From Bryobacterales bacterium (GTDB lineage: Bacteria; Acidobacteriota; Terriglobia; Bryobacterales; Bryobacteraceae): a DNA stretch of 64,000 bases. The notes below the pieces were generated by a model. It was not told the DNA's origin. It saw only the letters and a program-made list of their open reading frames with translations, and did no database searches. Shown here piece after piece: positions 1 to 7,620 of this stretch. Numbering within the stretch: the stretch's first letter is position 1; every line of letters starts with the position of its first letter. The position numbers were made by a program, and so were the translations under genes. Where the stretch lies: the NCBI GenBank assembly GCA_016789905.1, contig JAEUQC010000006.1:23149-87148 (forward strand), written 5' to 3'.

Positions 1-864
1 GTCCCACTGCAAGCCATCACTGCTGGTGACGTGAACGCCGGCGTGTTTTTCGCCACAGATTTCGCCGGTCATATCCTTCATCAGCGCCTGGACGAGGCCG
101 TCTTCGTACCAGAGAAAGGGGTCCTCGACATGGGCCGGCTGGCCATTGAAGAGCCAGGGCTTCGGCTGGCGCGTCCACGGGCCCAGGTAGGACGGCCCGC
201 GTGCGACGCCCACCTGGAGGTTGCCGAGGTTCTCCTTTCGCGATTTGTAGGCGAGCAGAAAAGAGCCATCGGGAAGAGGGCAGAGCGAGGGGTTGGTGGT
301 AGCGATGGAATCCCATTCGCCGGGCCTGGGTTCCAGTAGAGGCTTATCGAGGCGCTTCCAAGGACCGTGAACACTTTTGCTGGTGGCAAGACCAATGCGT
401 TTGTTGGCCCAAGTGGTCAAGTAGCGTGGTGAGCGCCAAACCTCCTGATGCAGAGCATCGGGCGTTCTGCCTTCATAGGTGGTTCCCATGTAGAGAAGGA
501 CGAAAGTATCGCCGACTTTGCGGATGTGCGGGTTGTGGGTGCTGCGCGCATCGAAGAAGCCGCCGCCGCGCGGGGGCAGGGGGACTTCGGCGAAGCGGTA
601 GGGGCCTTCCGGGTTGACGGCTTCGGCGCGGACGATTTCCGAGCAAAACAGCCAATGGGGGTGGAAGATGACGGTCTTCGGAACGCGAGAGGCGAACAGG
701 TGGAAGCGGCCATCGTCACCGCGGATGGGCGCGCCGCACCAGACCCAGTGGTCCGGCAGTTCAAAGCCGCCGCCGGCGACGGCTGGGCGGAGCCGGGAGA
801 GGAAAGGGGCAGGCGCGGCAGAAGCGGAGAGAGCGGAGAGGAGAAGCGTTCGGCGACGGATCAC
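1..864 (-). CDS. Glycoside hydrolase, GH43-like five-bladed propeller (C-terminus cut by window edge)
   Basis: The frame is open for 288 codons from a GTG at 864 to the window edge, so the C-terminus is missing. The N-terminus has a twin-arginine-like start (VIRRRTLLLSALSA) followed by an Ala/Pro-rich stretch, suggesting export. The mature part reads like a GH43/GH32-clan propeller: a WVWCGAPIRGDDGRFHLF blade strand, then THNPHIRK, TTNPSLCPLPDGSFLLAY and AHVEDPFLWYEDG. The VEDPFLW block matches the acidic blade motif of GH43-like enzymes. The likely role is hydrolysis of a plant or microbial polysaccharide side chain in the periplasm; the substrate cannot be read from the sequence. The GTG start is supported by a perfect TATACT box ending 6 bases upstream. 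Confidence 0.7.
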   Translation of the reverse strand, partial: MIRRRTLLLSALSASAAPAPFLSRLRPAVAGGGFELPDHWVWCGAPIRGDDGRFHLFASRVPKTVIFHPHWLFCSEIVRAEAVNPEGPYRFAEVPLPPRGGGFFDARSTHNPHIRKVGDTFVLLYMGTTYEGRTPDALHQEVWRSPRYLTTWANKRIGLATSKSVHGPWKRLDKPLLEPRPGEWDSIATTNPSLCPLPDGSFLLAYKSRKENLGNLQVGVARGPSYLGPWTRQPKPWLFNGQPAHVEDPFLWYEDGLVQALMKDMTGEICGEKHAGVHVTSSDGLQWD

Positions 865-870
865 GCGGCC

Positions 871-876
871 AGTATA
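871..876 (-). promoter_or_regulatory. -10 box (TATACT) of a putative leaderless transcript
   Basis: On the minus strand TATACT is followed by exactly six bases (ggccgc) and then the GTG start of the glycosidase at 864. There is no purine-rich ribosome-binding site, so transcription probably begins at or next to the start codon. No convincing -35 element is visible. Confidence 0.5.
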
Positions 877-904
877 GCCTGGAAGGCCGGAAGAATCAGA
901 GGGG

Positions 905-1278
905 ATGCGGCACGCGCGCGTGAGGCTGGCGGCAGTGTTGGCGATGCTGGGGGCGTGCGTGGAGACGGCGCCCAGACCGGCAGGGCGAAAGATGACGATG
1001 GCTCCGGGGGTCGCGGCCGCACGATTGGCGCGTCCGCCGAAGATGCGGCCAGGGATTCCGGCGGAGTTGGCGGCCGGGTGGCGGAAGCCGAATGGGCGGT
1101 TGAGCAAATAGGCGATGGTGTATTGGGACCGCCGGATTTCATTACGCGGGCGATACCGGGGACGCCGCTGGCCTGATGGCTGACACCGGAGCAGGCGGCG
1201 TTTGTAGAGCGGCAAAGCGCGCCGGTGGCGGTGCTGGCGAAGGAGGGCGTGGTGATTGTGGTGGTGCCGGCGCAGTGA
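905..1278 (+). pseudogene. Possible decayed small lipoprotein gene
   Basis: This 420-bp interval between two genes has no intact gene that I can defend. An ATG at 905 opens a frame with GC-rich third positions and a lipoprotein-like start (VLAMLGAC, lipobox LGAC), but it stops at 1111. Protein-like coding resumes in another frame, is interrupted by a TGA at 1174, and continues as LTPEQAAFVERQSAPVAVLA to a stop at 1278. One frameshift plus one nonsense codon would join the pieces into a protein of about 120 residues. I recognise no family. It could equally be non-coding sequence. Confidence 0.25.
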
Positions 1279-1286
1279 ACGGCTCG

Positions 1287-2171
1287 TTAACGGGCGCGCA
1301 CCAGTTCGGCGAAGAGTTCCGGGCGGCGGCGGGCGATGGTGTAGTTAACGAGGGCGCGTTCGCGGGCCAGAAGGGATGGGTCGAGATCCGCGACGATCAT
1401 TTCTTCGATGACACGCTCCGTTTGCGCGCTGGCGAGGACGGCGCCATCGGGGCCCCAGATGAGGGCGACGCCGGCGTGATGGGGCTGATTTTCGTGGTCC
1501 AGGGGCAGGGTATCGAGCGTGCCGGCGCGGCCGGCCTGATCGGTAAGCACGGCGAAGCAGGCGTTTTCACGGGCGCGGAGGGCGTAGACGGAGACGAAGG
1601 CGTGGGAGTGGCGGCGGGCGGCGGCCTCACTTTCCGGGGTGTCGGTCCAGGGCAGAAAGCGCGCGGCATGGGGCATGAGAAGCACCTCCGCGCCGCGAAG
1701 CGCGAGCACGCGAGCGACTTCAGGGAATTGATTGTCGTAGCAGATGACGGTGCCGATTTTCGCGAAACCGGTGTCGAAGACAGTGAGTTCATCACCGCCG
1801 CTGTAGTGATTCCCTTCGTCACGTGAGAGATGCAGCTTGCGCTGTTTGCCGATGAAGCCGGAGGGCGAAAAGAGCACCTGGGTGTTGTATACGGCGTCGC
1901 CGTCCCGCTCACTGAGCCCGGCGGAGATAACCAGTCCATGGCGGCTGGCCATGCGGGCAAGGGCCCGCGAGCTGGGGCCGTTGGGCACAGGTTCGGCAAG
2001 TTGGGCTGTATTGGGTGTGCAATGGCCGTGCACGACGAGTTCGGGGAAGAGCACCAGTTGCGCCTGGCATTCCGCGGCGCGAGCGCACCACAAATCCATG
2101 GCGGCGAGGACACGGGCCGGTTCGCCGAGGAACCCGTTCATACTGACCGCCGCGACACGAAAGGCTTGCAT
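1287..2171 (-). CDS. Carbon-nitrogen hydrolase (nitrilase superfamily amidase)
   Basis: A 294-residue cytoplasmic enzyme with the nitrilase-superfamily Glu-Lys-Cys triad: Glu44 in LFPELVVHG, Lys112 in KQRKLHLSRDEG and Cys144 in VICYDNQFPE. Members hydrolyse amides, carbamoyl groups or nitriles through a thioester on the cysteine. The Cys is followed by YDNQFPE, as in the aliphatic-amidase and carbamoylase-like branches, but the substrate cannot be assigned. An ATG at 2180 is in frame, but it lies inside a TACTAT box that ends 7 bases before the ATG at 2171, so I choose 2171. It is divergent from the sigma factor gene, with 55 bp between start codons. Confidence 0.85.
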   Translation of the reverse strand: MQAFRVAAVSMNGFLGEPARVLAAMDLWCARAAECQAQLVLFPELVVHGHCTPNTAQLAEPVPNGPSSRALARMASRHGLVISAGLSERDGDAVYNTQVLFSPSGFIGKQRKLHLSRDEGNHYSGGDELTVFDTGFAKIGTVICYDNQFPEVARVLALRGAEVLLMPHAARFLPWTDTPESEAAARRHSHAFVSVYALRARENACFAVLTDQAGRAGTLDTLPLDHENQPHHAGVALIWGPDGAVLASAQTERVIEEMIVADLDPSLLARERALVNYTIARRRPELFAELVRAR

Positions 2172-2178
2172 GACCAAC

Positions 2179-2184
2179 ATAGTA
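2179..2184 (-). promoter_or_regulatory. -10 box (TACTAT) for the nitrilase gene
   Basis: The box ends 7 bases before the ATG at 2171 on the minus strand, with no Shine-Dalgarno sequence between. It overlaps the alternative upstream ATG, which argues against that start. Confidence 0.45.
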
Positions 2185-2214
2185 GCGAAGGCGACGGGGC
2201 GAGAAACGGGCAGT

Positions 2215-2220
2215 TACACT
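2215..2220 (+). promoter_or_regulatory. -10 box (TACACT) for the sigma factor gene
   Basis: TACACT is followed by six bases (ggacct) and the ATG at 2227. This is the leaderless layout and it fixes the start of the sigma factor, although the frame stays open far upstream. Confidence 0.45.
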
Positions 2221-2226
2221 GGACCT

Positions 2227-2787
2227 ATGCCCACACGGCAGGACTCAAACGGGATCACGGAGTTACTGCGGCACTGGCAGGCAGGAGACCGGGAGGCACT
2301 GTCGGCAGTGATTGAGAACGTGTATCCGGAACTGCGAAAGATAGCGGCGGGACGGTTGTGGGCGCAATCGCCGAACGCGACAATATCGCCAACCGAACTG
2401 TTGCACGAGGCGTGGATCCGGCTGGCGCAGGCGGAGGGACTGTCGTTTGAGCAGCGGGCGCCGTTTTTTACGGCCACGGCGATCATCATGCGGAATGTGC
2501 TGGTGGACCGGGCGAGGGCGAAGCACGCGGCGAAACGCGACCCTTCGCAATCGCTGCCGGTGCAGATGCCAGTCACGCCGGAGTTCGACCTGCCCAGCAT
2601 GGACCGCGCGCTGAACGAGTTGGAGAAGCTATCGCCGCGGCAGGCGCGGCAAGTGGATCTGCGATTTTTCGGGGGATTTTCGGCGGAGGAGACGGCGACA
2701 ATTCTTTCTGTATCACCCGCGACGCTGAAACGGGACTGGCTGGCGGCGCGGATGTTCATCAAACAGTTTATTGAGTCCGGGCAATGA
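2227..2787 (+). CDS. ECF-type RNA polymerase sigma factor (Sig70_X6-like)
   Basis: A 186-residue sigma factor of the ECF subfamily common in Acidobacteria and Planctomycetes. The N-terminal half (TELLRHWQAGDREALSAV, YPELRKIAAGRL, PTELLHEAWIRL) is the region 2-like helical domain. The C-terminal half (LSPRQARQVDLRFFGGFS, then AEETATILSVSPATLKRDW) is region 4 with its helix-turn-helix. It would direct RNA polymerase to a dedicated promoter set. Its stop overlaps the start of the downstream kinase (ATGA), so the two are translationally coupled, and the kinase may control its activity. No anti-sigma factor lies next to it. Confidence 0.9.
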   Translation: MPTRQDSNGITELLRHWQAGDREALSAVIENVYPELRKIAAGRLWAQSPNATISPTELLHEAWIRLAQAEGLSFEQRAPFFTATAIIMRNVLVDRARAKHAAKRDPSQSLPVQMPVTPEFDLPSMDRALNELEKLSPRQARQVDLRFFGGFSAEETATILSVSPATLKRDWLAARMFIKQFIESGQ

Positions 2788-4973
2788 GCGAGTGGGAGAC
2801 GATAACCGGGCTGCTGGCCGACGCGACGGAACGGCCGGCGGGGGAGAGGCGCGGGTGGCTACGGGAGTCCGGACACGCGGAAGCGGTGATTGAAAAGGCG
2901 CTGGCGCTGCTGGCGGCGTGGGAAGCGGACCCGGACTATTTGGAGATCGACCTGCCGCTGCCGGAGACGGTGGGGCCGTGGAGGCTGGGCAGAGAGTTGG
3001 GCGCCGGGGGAATGGGCCGGGTGTATGAGGCGTTTCATAGCGACCCGGCGATGGAGCGGCGGGTGGCGGTGAAGGTGATAGGAGGGCGGCGATTCGCGCC
3101 GGAGTTGATTGCCCTATTTTTGAGGGAGAGGGCAATCCTGGCGCGGCTGGAACATCCGCACATTGCGCGGCTATACGATACGGGCACGACGGGGCGGGGG
3201 ACGCCCTACTTCGCGATGGAGTATGTGGATGGGCCGCCGCTGGACCGGTATATGGAACAACGAAACCCGGGAGAGCGGGAGAGGGTGGAACTATTGCGGC
3301 GGGTATGCGGCGCGATTGCGTTCGCGCACCGGAACCTGATTGTGCATGGCGATATAAAACCGGGAAACATACTGGTAACGGGCGAGGGGGAACCGAGGCT
3401 GTTGGACTTTGGCATCGGCCGGATATTGAGCGACGGGGAGCGGGGAGCGGAGGCGATACTGACGCCGTCCCATGCGAGCCCCGAGCAGATGGAAGGGCGG
3501 GAAGTGACGACGGCGAGCGACGTGTATCAACTGGGCTTGCTGTTGCGCGCGTTTCTGCCGGCGAAGAACAGGGAACTGGCGATGGTGGCGGAGAAGTGCC
3601 TACGGGCCGACCCCGCGGGAAGATACGCATCGGCGGAAGCGTTGGAGAACGAGTTGCAGGCGTGGCTGGAGCACCGGCCGTTGGCGGCGATAGCGCCGAG
3701 CATGGGGTATGTGGGGAAGAAACTGGTGCGGCGGCACCCGTGGGGGGCTGCACTGGCGGGTGCGGTGCTGATTGGAACGGCGACAACGGCATGGCAGACG
3801 CAGCGGGCAAATGAGAGCCGGGAACGGACGCTGCGGCAATTCGAGGAGACGCGGAAGTTTTCGCGAGCGATGTTGCGGACGATAGCCGCACTTCCGGTGA
3901 CGGCGCGGCTGCCGATTGTCCGGAGCACGGCAGAGCTATTGAACAACTTCGACCATACGCAAGAGCAGGATCCGGTGTTGCTGCTGGAACTGGCGAATGC
4001 ATGGCGGGCGCTGGGAGCGGTGCAGGGGCTGCCCACGACAGCAAACCTGGGGCTGTTTGAAGAGTCGGGCGAGAGCTACGACAAGGCGATTGCGCTGGCG
4101 AAGAGGGCGCGGGCGGAGAATGAGCGAGATTCGCTGTTGGCGCTATGCGCCTACTATGCCGAGGCGGCGCGGGTACAGACGATGCGGAACGAGGGGGAGA
4201 AAGCGGCGGTTTTGGCGAGTAAGCTGGCGGCGGCGGCACAGGATTTGGAGAAGTATGGCCCGTCAAACGACTTGGCGACGGCATTTAGCGAAATTGCGTT
4301 TTTCCTCTCCAGGACGGACCGGCACGGCGCGATGGAGGCGTACCGGAAGGCGGTGAATCAGTTTGATAAGGCACCGGTGGCGGACCCCGGCCAGAAGGCG
4401 TATGCGCTGAAGCGTTGGGGGGCACTGCTGCTGGCGGAGAACAAGTTCGAGGAGGGCGAGGCAAAGTACAAGGCGGCGCTGGCGATTGAGCGGCAGAGCA
4501 AGGTTAAGCCATTCGACGTGAGTTACACGCTGTCGGATCTCGGATTGGTGGCGCGGCAACAGCGGCGGTTCGCCGAGTCGCTGGGCTACTATGAGGAAGC
4601 TCTAGCGATTCGAGAGGCGGCACGGCAAGCAGACCCCGGCGACACCCGCGCGGTCATGGCGCTGGCATCGACGTTGATCTACATGGCCTGGGTGAAGGCG
4701 GACGCCGGCAATCTGGACGAAGCGGTAGCATTGGCACGCCGCTCCTTACCCTATGCAATACAGAGCGCGGCGCCGCCCCGAAACAGCCGGTATTCCCGGC
4801 TGAAGCTGGCATGGGGGCGGCTGTATCTGGCGATGTTCCTGCGGCGCCAGGACGCCAAGGGAAATGCGATGGAAATACAGGCACTAACCGAGACTGTGGG
4901 CACCGCGTTGCGGAACGATCCAGACGCGGATATAGCGGCAGAGTTGAAGGCGCTGACGGGAACTACGCGTTAG
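2784..4973 (+). CDS. Ser/Thr protein kinase with C-terminal TPR repeats
   Basis: A 729-residue PknB-type kinase. Residues 65-300 hold the kinase fold: glycine loop GAGGMG (73-78), ATP-binding Lys97 (VAVKVI), catalytic HGDIKPGN (Asp190, Asn195), DFG (208-210) and SPE (232-234). HRD reads HGD, so this is a non-RD kinase that may not need activation-loop phosphorylation. A single membrane helix lies at about 319-337, after a basic RRHPW. The external C-terminal half consists of TPR-like helical repeats (FEESGESYDKAIALAKRARA, ESLGYYEEALAIREAARQAD). It overlaps the sigma factor by four bases, pointing to a joint signalling unit. Confidence 0.9.
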   Translation: MSEWETITGLLADATERPAGERRGWLRESGHAEAVIEKALALLAAWEADPDYLEIDLPLPETVGPWRLGRELGAGGMGRVYEAFHSDPAMERRVAVKVIGGRRFAPELIALFLRERAILARLEHPHIARLYDTGTTGRGTPYFAMEYVDGPPLDRYMEQRNPGERERVELLRRVCGAIAFAHRNLIVHGDIKPGNILVTGEGEPRLLDFGIGRILSDGERGAEAILTPSHASPEQMEGREVTTASDVYQLGLLLRAFLPAKNRELAMVAEKCLRADPAGRYASAEALENELQAWLEHRPLAAIAPSMGYVGKKLVRRHPWGAALAGAVLIGTATTAWQTQRANESRERTLRQFEETRKFSRAMLRTIAALPVTARLPIVRSTAELLNNFDHTQEQDPVLLLELANAWRALGAVQGLPTTANLGLFEESGESYDKAIALAKRARAENERDSLLALCAYYAEAARVQTMRNEGEKAAVLASKLAAAAQDLEKYGPSNDLATAFSEIAFFLSRTDRHGAMEAYRKAVNQFDKAPVADPGQKAYALKRWGALLLAENKFEEGEAKYKAALAIERQSKVKPFDVSYTLSDLGLVARQQRRFAESLGYYEEALAIREAARQADPGDTRAVMALASTLIYMAWVKADAGNLDEAVALARRSLPYAIQSAAPPRNSRYSRLKLAWGRLYLAMFLRRQDAKGNAMEIQALTETVGTALRNDPDADIAAELKALTGTTR

Positions 4974-4996
4974 GATCAGGTATTCGCGGCAAGTGG

Positions 4997-6742
4997 TTAT
5001 TCGAGCGTTTTTTTCCACCAAGTCCCTTCTGGGCCGAAGTACTTCATGAGCCAGGTGGCGACGGAGACATCGGAAGGTTCATTCCAAGTCGAGATGGACA
5101 GGTCTGGCGGCGCGCCGATTGCGGAGGCCAACTTCCGATGACAGGTAGCGCAGGAGTTGGGCATGCCGCCCTGGGCCTGATACTTCAGCGTAGCCTCGGG
5201 AGGAACGACGGCAAAGGAGTGGGAATGCATGTCGTATGGCGCGCCACTGGCGGCCATTTCCGCCATATGGCAGTTGGTGCAGCGGCTGAGACCGAGAGTG
5301 CCCTCCGGCGTGTACGGATGATGCGTATGAGCGGAAACGACTTGGGCAATGGCCTGCGAGTTAGCGGCCAAGTCGGCGATCTGTTCCTTGCGCAAGGCCT
5401 GGAACGGGCCAAAGCCGGCGTGACAGGCGAGACAGAGCGTATTGTTGTTGACGCTGACATTTATTTTGAGCTGGGCACCACCGGAGCCTTGCGTGACGAG
5501 CACCGGGCGGATCTGGGAGGGAGAGGAAGCGTGCGGGTCATGACAATCGACGCAGGTCACTTTGTGGAATTCGAATTCCCATTTGGATGACCGCATTAGT
5601 TCCTGTAGTTGCTGGTGATGCTGCCGCGACGTTTTGCCATCCGGATGGACACCAGGTTTGTTCTGGAGGTAGCGGGTGAAAAGATCATCGGTGGGCGCGA
5701 AGCGGGGATACTCCTGCTTGGCGGTTTCATCGTAGGGGAACTCGTGCATGCCAGACGGGAAACTCGCACCGCGGGCGTGACAGGAACCGCATTGGAAGTT
5801 CTGCTGCTTCGCGGTGAAGTCCCTGGACGGATTCACGATCCTCTTTGGGTCGCCGCGGTTGATGATGTGGCGTGCTCCGGGGCCATGGCAGGTCTCACAA
5901 CCGATGTGGTACATGTCCGGTTCGCCTTTTCCGCGGAGGTCGAGATAGTGATTGTCGCCGGGCTTCACGTAGACCGGAGTCGGGGTGGAACTGACGAATT
6001 CGCCGTTGGCGTCTTTGCCGACTGAGGAAAGGGTGGTGGAGTGGCAACCGGCACAGCCCTTGTCGAACGATTTGCCTTCGGCTGCGGCCTTGGCGCTAAT
6101 TTTGGAGGTGATTTTTACGGTATTGTCGGGCTTATACCAGTAGGAAGGCTCGTAGACGACATAAGTCTCCGTGGACTCGTTGAACTGGACGGGGCTATAG
6201 TAGAGACCCGCGCTGAAACCTGTGGCGGTATCGGTGACGGGGATGCGGACGACATATCTTTGCTTGTAGATGCCGCTCCCGCCGTGCACGAACACTACGG
6301 GATACTCCATGGGACCAATTCGGACCGTGTATCCGCTTGCGGCGGAGTATCCGAGGATGGGTGCGTTGGGCTTGTAGACATTGAACCCGCTGGAGATCTT
6401 GTTAAAGTCCAGACCTTGCTTGAAGTCGTCGACGCCATTTTTGTCGTAGTCGGCGATGATACCGTCCCTTTTGACCATGGAGGACTTGTCATCGGTAGCG
6501 ACTTTTAGGCCGGTGGCATGGAGACTCTTTCGCCAGTCTCCGTAGCTGGGATGGCATGCGAGACAAGCCTCGGGTCCAACGTAGGCGTTCTGGATTGCCG
6601 GATCCGCCGCGAGTTGTTTTTGCGCTGCCGAGATGATGGCCTCCTGCGCCTTGGTTCGCAGTGGTGAGGGGCGAGGCCCTGCCGCGAGCAGCCCACTGAA
6701 CGCCAACAATAGGAAAAAGAAACGGTAAGCTATGAATCTCAT
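4997..6742 (-). CDS. Secreted eight-heme cytochrome c
   Basis: A 581-residue exported protein with a Sec signal peptide (MRFIAYRFFFLLLAFSGLLA). It has eight CxxCH heme sites beginning at residues 60, 230, 282, 318, 397, 437, 488 and 531, and many spare His residues that could be distal ligands. Multiheme cytochromes of this size act in periplasmic electron transfer or as nitrite/hydroxylamine/tetrathionate-type reductases, but no canonical CxxCK site is present. The 165-residue heme-free segment between hemes 1 and 2 is beta-rich (YVVRIPVTDTATG). An AAGGAG Shine-Dalgarno lies a few bases before the ATG, unlike the leaderless neighbours. It is convergent with the kinase gene. Confidence 0.85.
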   Translation of the reverse strand: MRFIAYRFFFLLLAFSGLLAAGPRPSPLRTKAQEAIISAAQKQLAADPAIQNAYVGPEACLACHPSYGDWRKSLHATGLKVATDDKSSMVKRDGIIADYDKNGVDDFKQGLDFNKISSGFNVYKPNAPILGYSAASGYTVRIGPMEYPVVFVHGGSGIYKQRYVVRIPVTDTATGFSAGLYYSPVQFNESTETYVVYEPSYWYKPDNTVKITSKISAKAAAEGKSFDKGCAGCHSTTLSSVGKDANGEFVSSTPTPVYVKPGDNHYLDLRGKGEPDMYHIGCETCHGPGARHIINRGDPKRIVNPSRDFTAKQQNFQCGSCHARGASFPSGMHEFPYDETAKQEYPRFAPTDDLFTRYLQNKPGVHPDGKTSRQHHQQLQELMRSSKWEFEFHKVTCVDCHDPHASSPSQIRPVLVTQGSGGAQLKINVSVNNNTLCLACHAGFGPFQALRKEQIADLAANSQAIAQVVSAHTHHPYTPEGTLGLSRCTNCHMAEMAASGAPYDMHSHSFAVVPPEATLKYQAQGGMPNSCATCHRKLASAIGAPPDLSISTWNEPSDVSVATWLMKYFGPEGTWWKKTLE

Positions 6743-7113
6743 TCAGGTCTCCTTCTGGGCGAATGGCCGGCGAATCCCCATTTACACCGCGAAACACCCA
6801 ATCAATGAAGGCCTAAAGAGCAAGTGGACATCCAAATACGAGGAGTTTGAAATTGACAGTGACGGCCGTCACATTGGCGGAAACAAGGGTAAAAGAACCG
6901 GGTGAAAACACCCACGCAGGGCGGGGGCTTGGCGCATATCCCCCGCCCCCGGTCTCTTTGGCTCATCTGCGAGGTTCCGTTCTGCACCTTGCCAGCCTGA
7001 CCCCGTCAATAGGACGTTTCTATTTGGCACCAATAGGACATTCTCATTTTGCGGCGACACAGGTTTTATTTTTGTTGCAACCATTTTGCGGGGTGGGATA
7101 GGCTTTGGGACAG
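6743..7113. other. 371-bp intergenic region with transposon-end-like repeats
   Basis: There is no credible gene in this interval between the cytochrome c and heme-binding protein genes. The left half holds the cytochrome leader and a C-rich run. The right half (about 6996-7085) drops in GC and contains two similar 20-odd-bp elements described separately. Confidence 0.6.
7007..7052. repeat. Two imperfect direct repeats, possible insertion-sequence terminus remnant
   Basis: The elements caataggacgtttctatttg (from 7008) and caataggacattctcatttt (from 7031) share the CAATAGGAC core plus a similar T-rich half and follow a CCTGACCCC stretch. Closely spaced repeats of this kind are seen at the ends of IS21-family elements. 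No transposase gene or second terminus is present in the window, so this would be a solo remnant. The identity is inference. Confidence 0.35.
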
Positions 7114-7620
7114 ATGAAGACCCTGTTGCGACGGATACTCATTGCAGGCGCGGCGGTGTTCGTGGCGTTGCAAATAGCGCCCGTGTTCCCGCGAACGAAC
7201 CCGGCGGCGGCAGCGACGAGCGGGATACACAACCAAGTGGAAGTGCCCGCGGAGATGGATGCGATTCTGCGGCGGGCGTGCTGGAACTGCCACTCAAACG
7301 ATACGAAGTGGCCGTGGTATGGATATGTGGCGCCGGCGTCCTGGCTGATCGCGCGGGATGTGGACAAGGCGCGGGAGATCATGAATTTCAGCGTGTGGAC
7401 GGAGCAGGCGGGAAAGAAGCTGCAGATGGCGGTGGGGATGCTGGCCGCGTCCTGCGCGGATGTGAACATAGGGCGGATGCCGAAGCCGGAGTATGTGTTT
7501 CTGCACAGCGAGGCGATGCTGACCGAGGCAGACAAGCAGGGCTTTTGCGAATGGACGAAGCGAGAAGGGAAGCGGCTGCTGGTGTTGAAACGAAAGCAGG
7601 CGGCGGCTAGCGCGCCCTGA
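7114..7620 (+). CDS. Haem-binding domain protein (Haem_bd-like, CWNCH)
   Basis: A 168-residue protein with one N-terminal membrane helix or signal anchor (LLRRILIAGAAVFVALQIA). A single c-type heme motif CWNCH at residues 56-60 is followed by SNDTKWPWYGYVAPASW, the block typical of the Haem_bd family. These are periplasmic monoheme proteins, often found near cytochrome peroxidase or multiheme systems, which fits the nearby eight-heme cytochrome. A TTG at 7105 is an alternative start; the ATG at 7114 leaves a better signal sequence. The last 14 bases overlap the end of the convergent mannanase gene. Confidence 0.85.
   Translation: MKTLLRRILIAGAAVFVALQIAPVFPRTNPAAAATSGIHNQVEVPAEMDAILRRACWNCHSNDTKWPWYGYVAPASWLIARDVDKAREIMNFSVWTEQAGKKLQMAVGMLAASCADVNIGRMPKPEYVFLHSEAMLTEADKQGFCEWTKREGKRLLVLKRKQAAASAP

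Noticed and set aside
1837..2226. Upstream extension of the sigma factor reading frame
   Set aside because: It runs antisense through the nitrilase gene; the ATG at 2227 has a correctly spaced -10 box and begins the family sequence.
2713..4284. 523-codon open frame on the minus strand
   Set aside because: Antisense to the kinase; Pro/Ser/Ala-rich low-complexity translation typical of a shadow frame.
6802..7084. Short open frames in the gap before the heme-binding protein gene
   Set aside because: They have no ribosome-binding site, recognisable protein or codon bias, and overlap the repeat elements.
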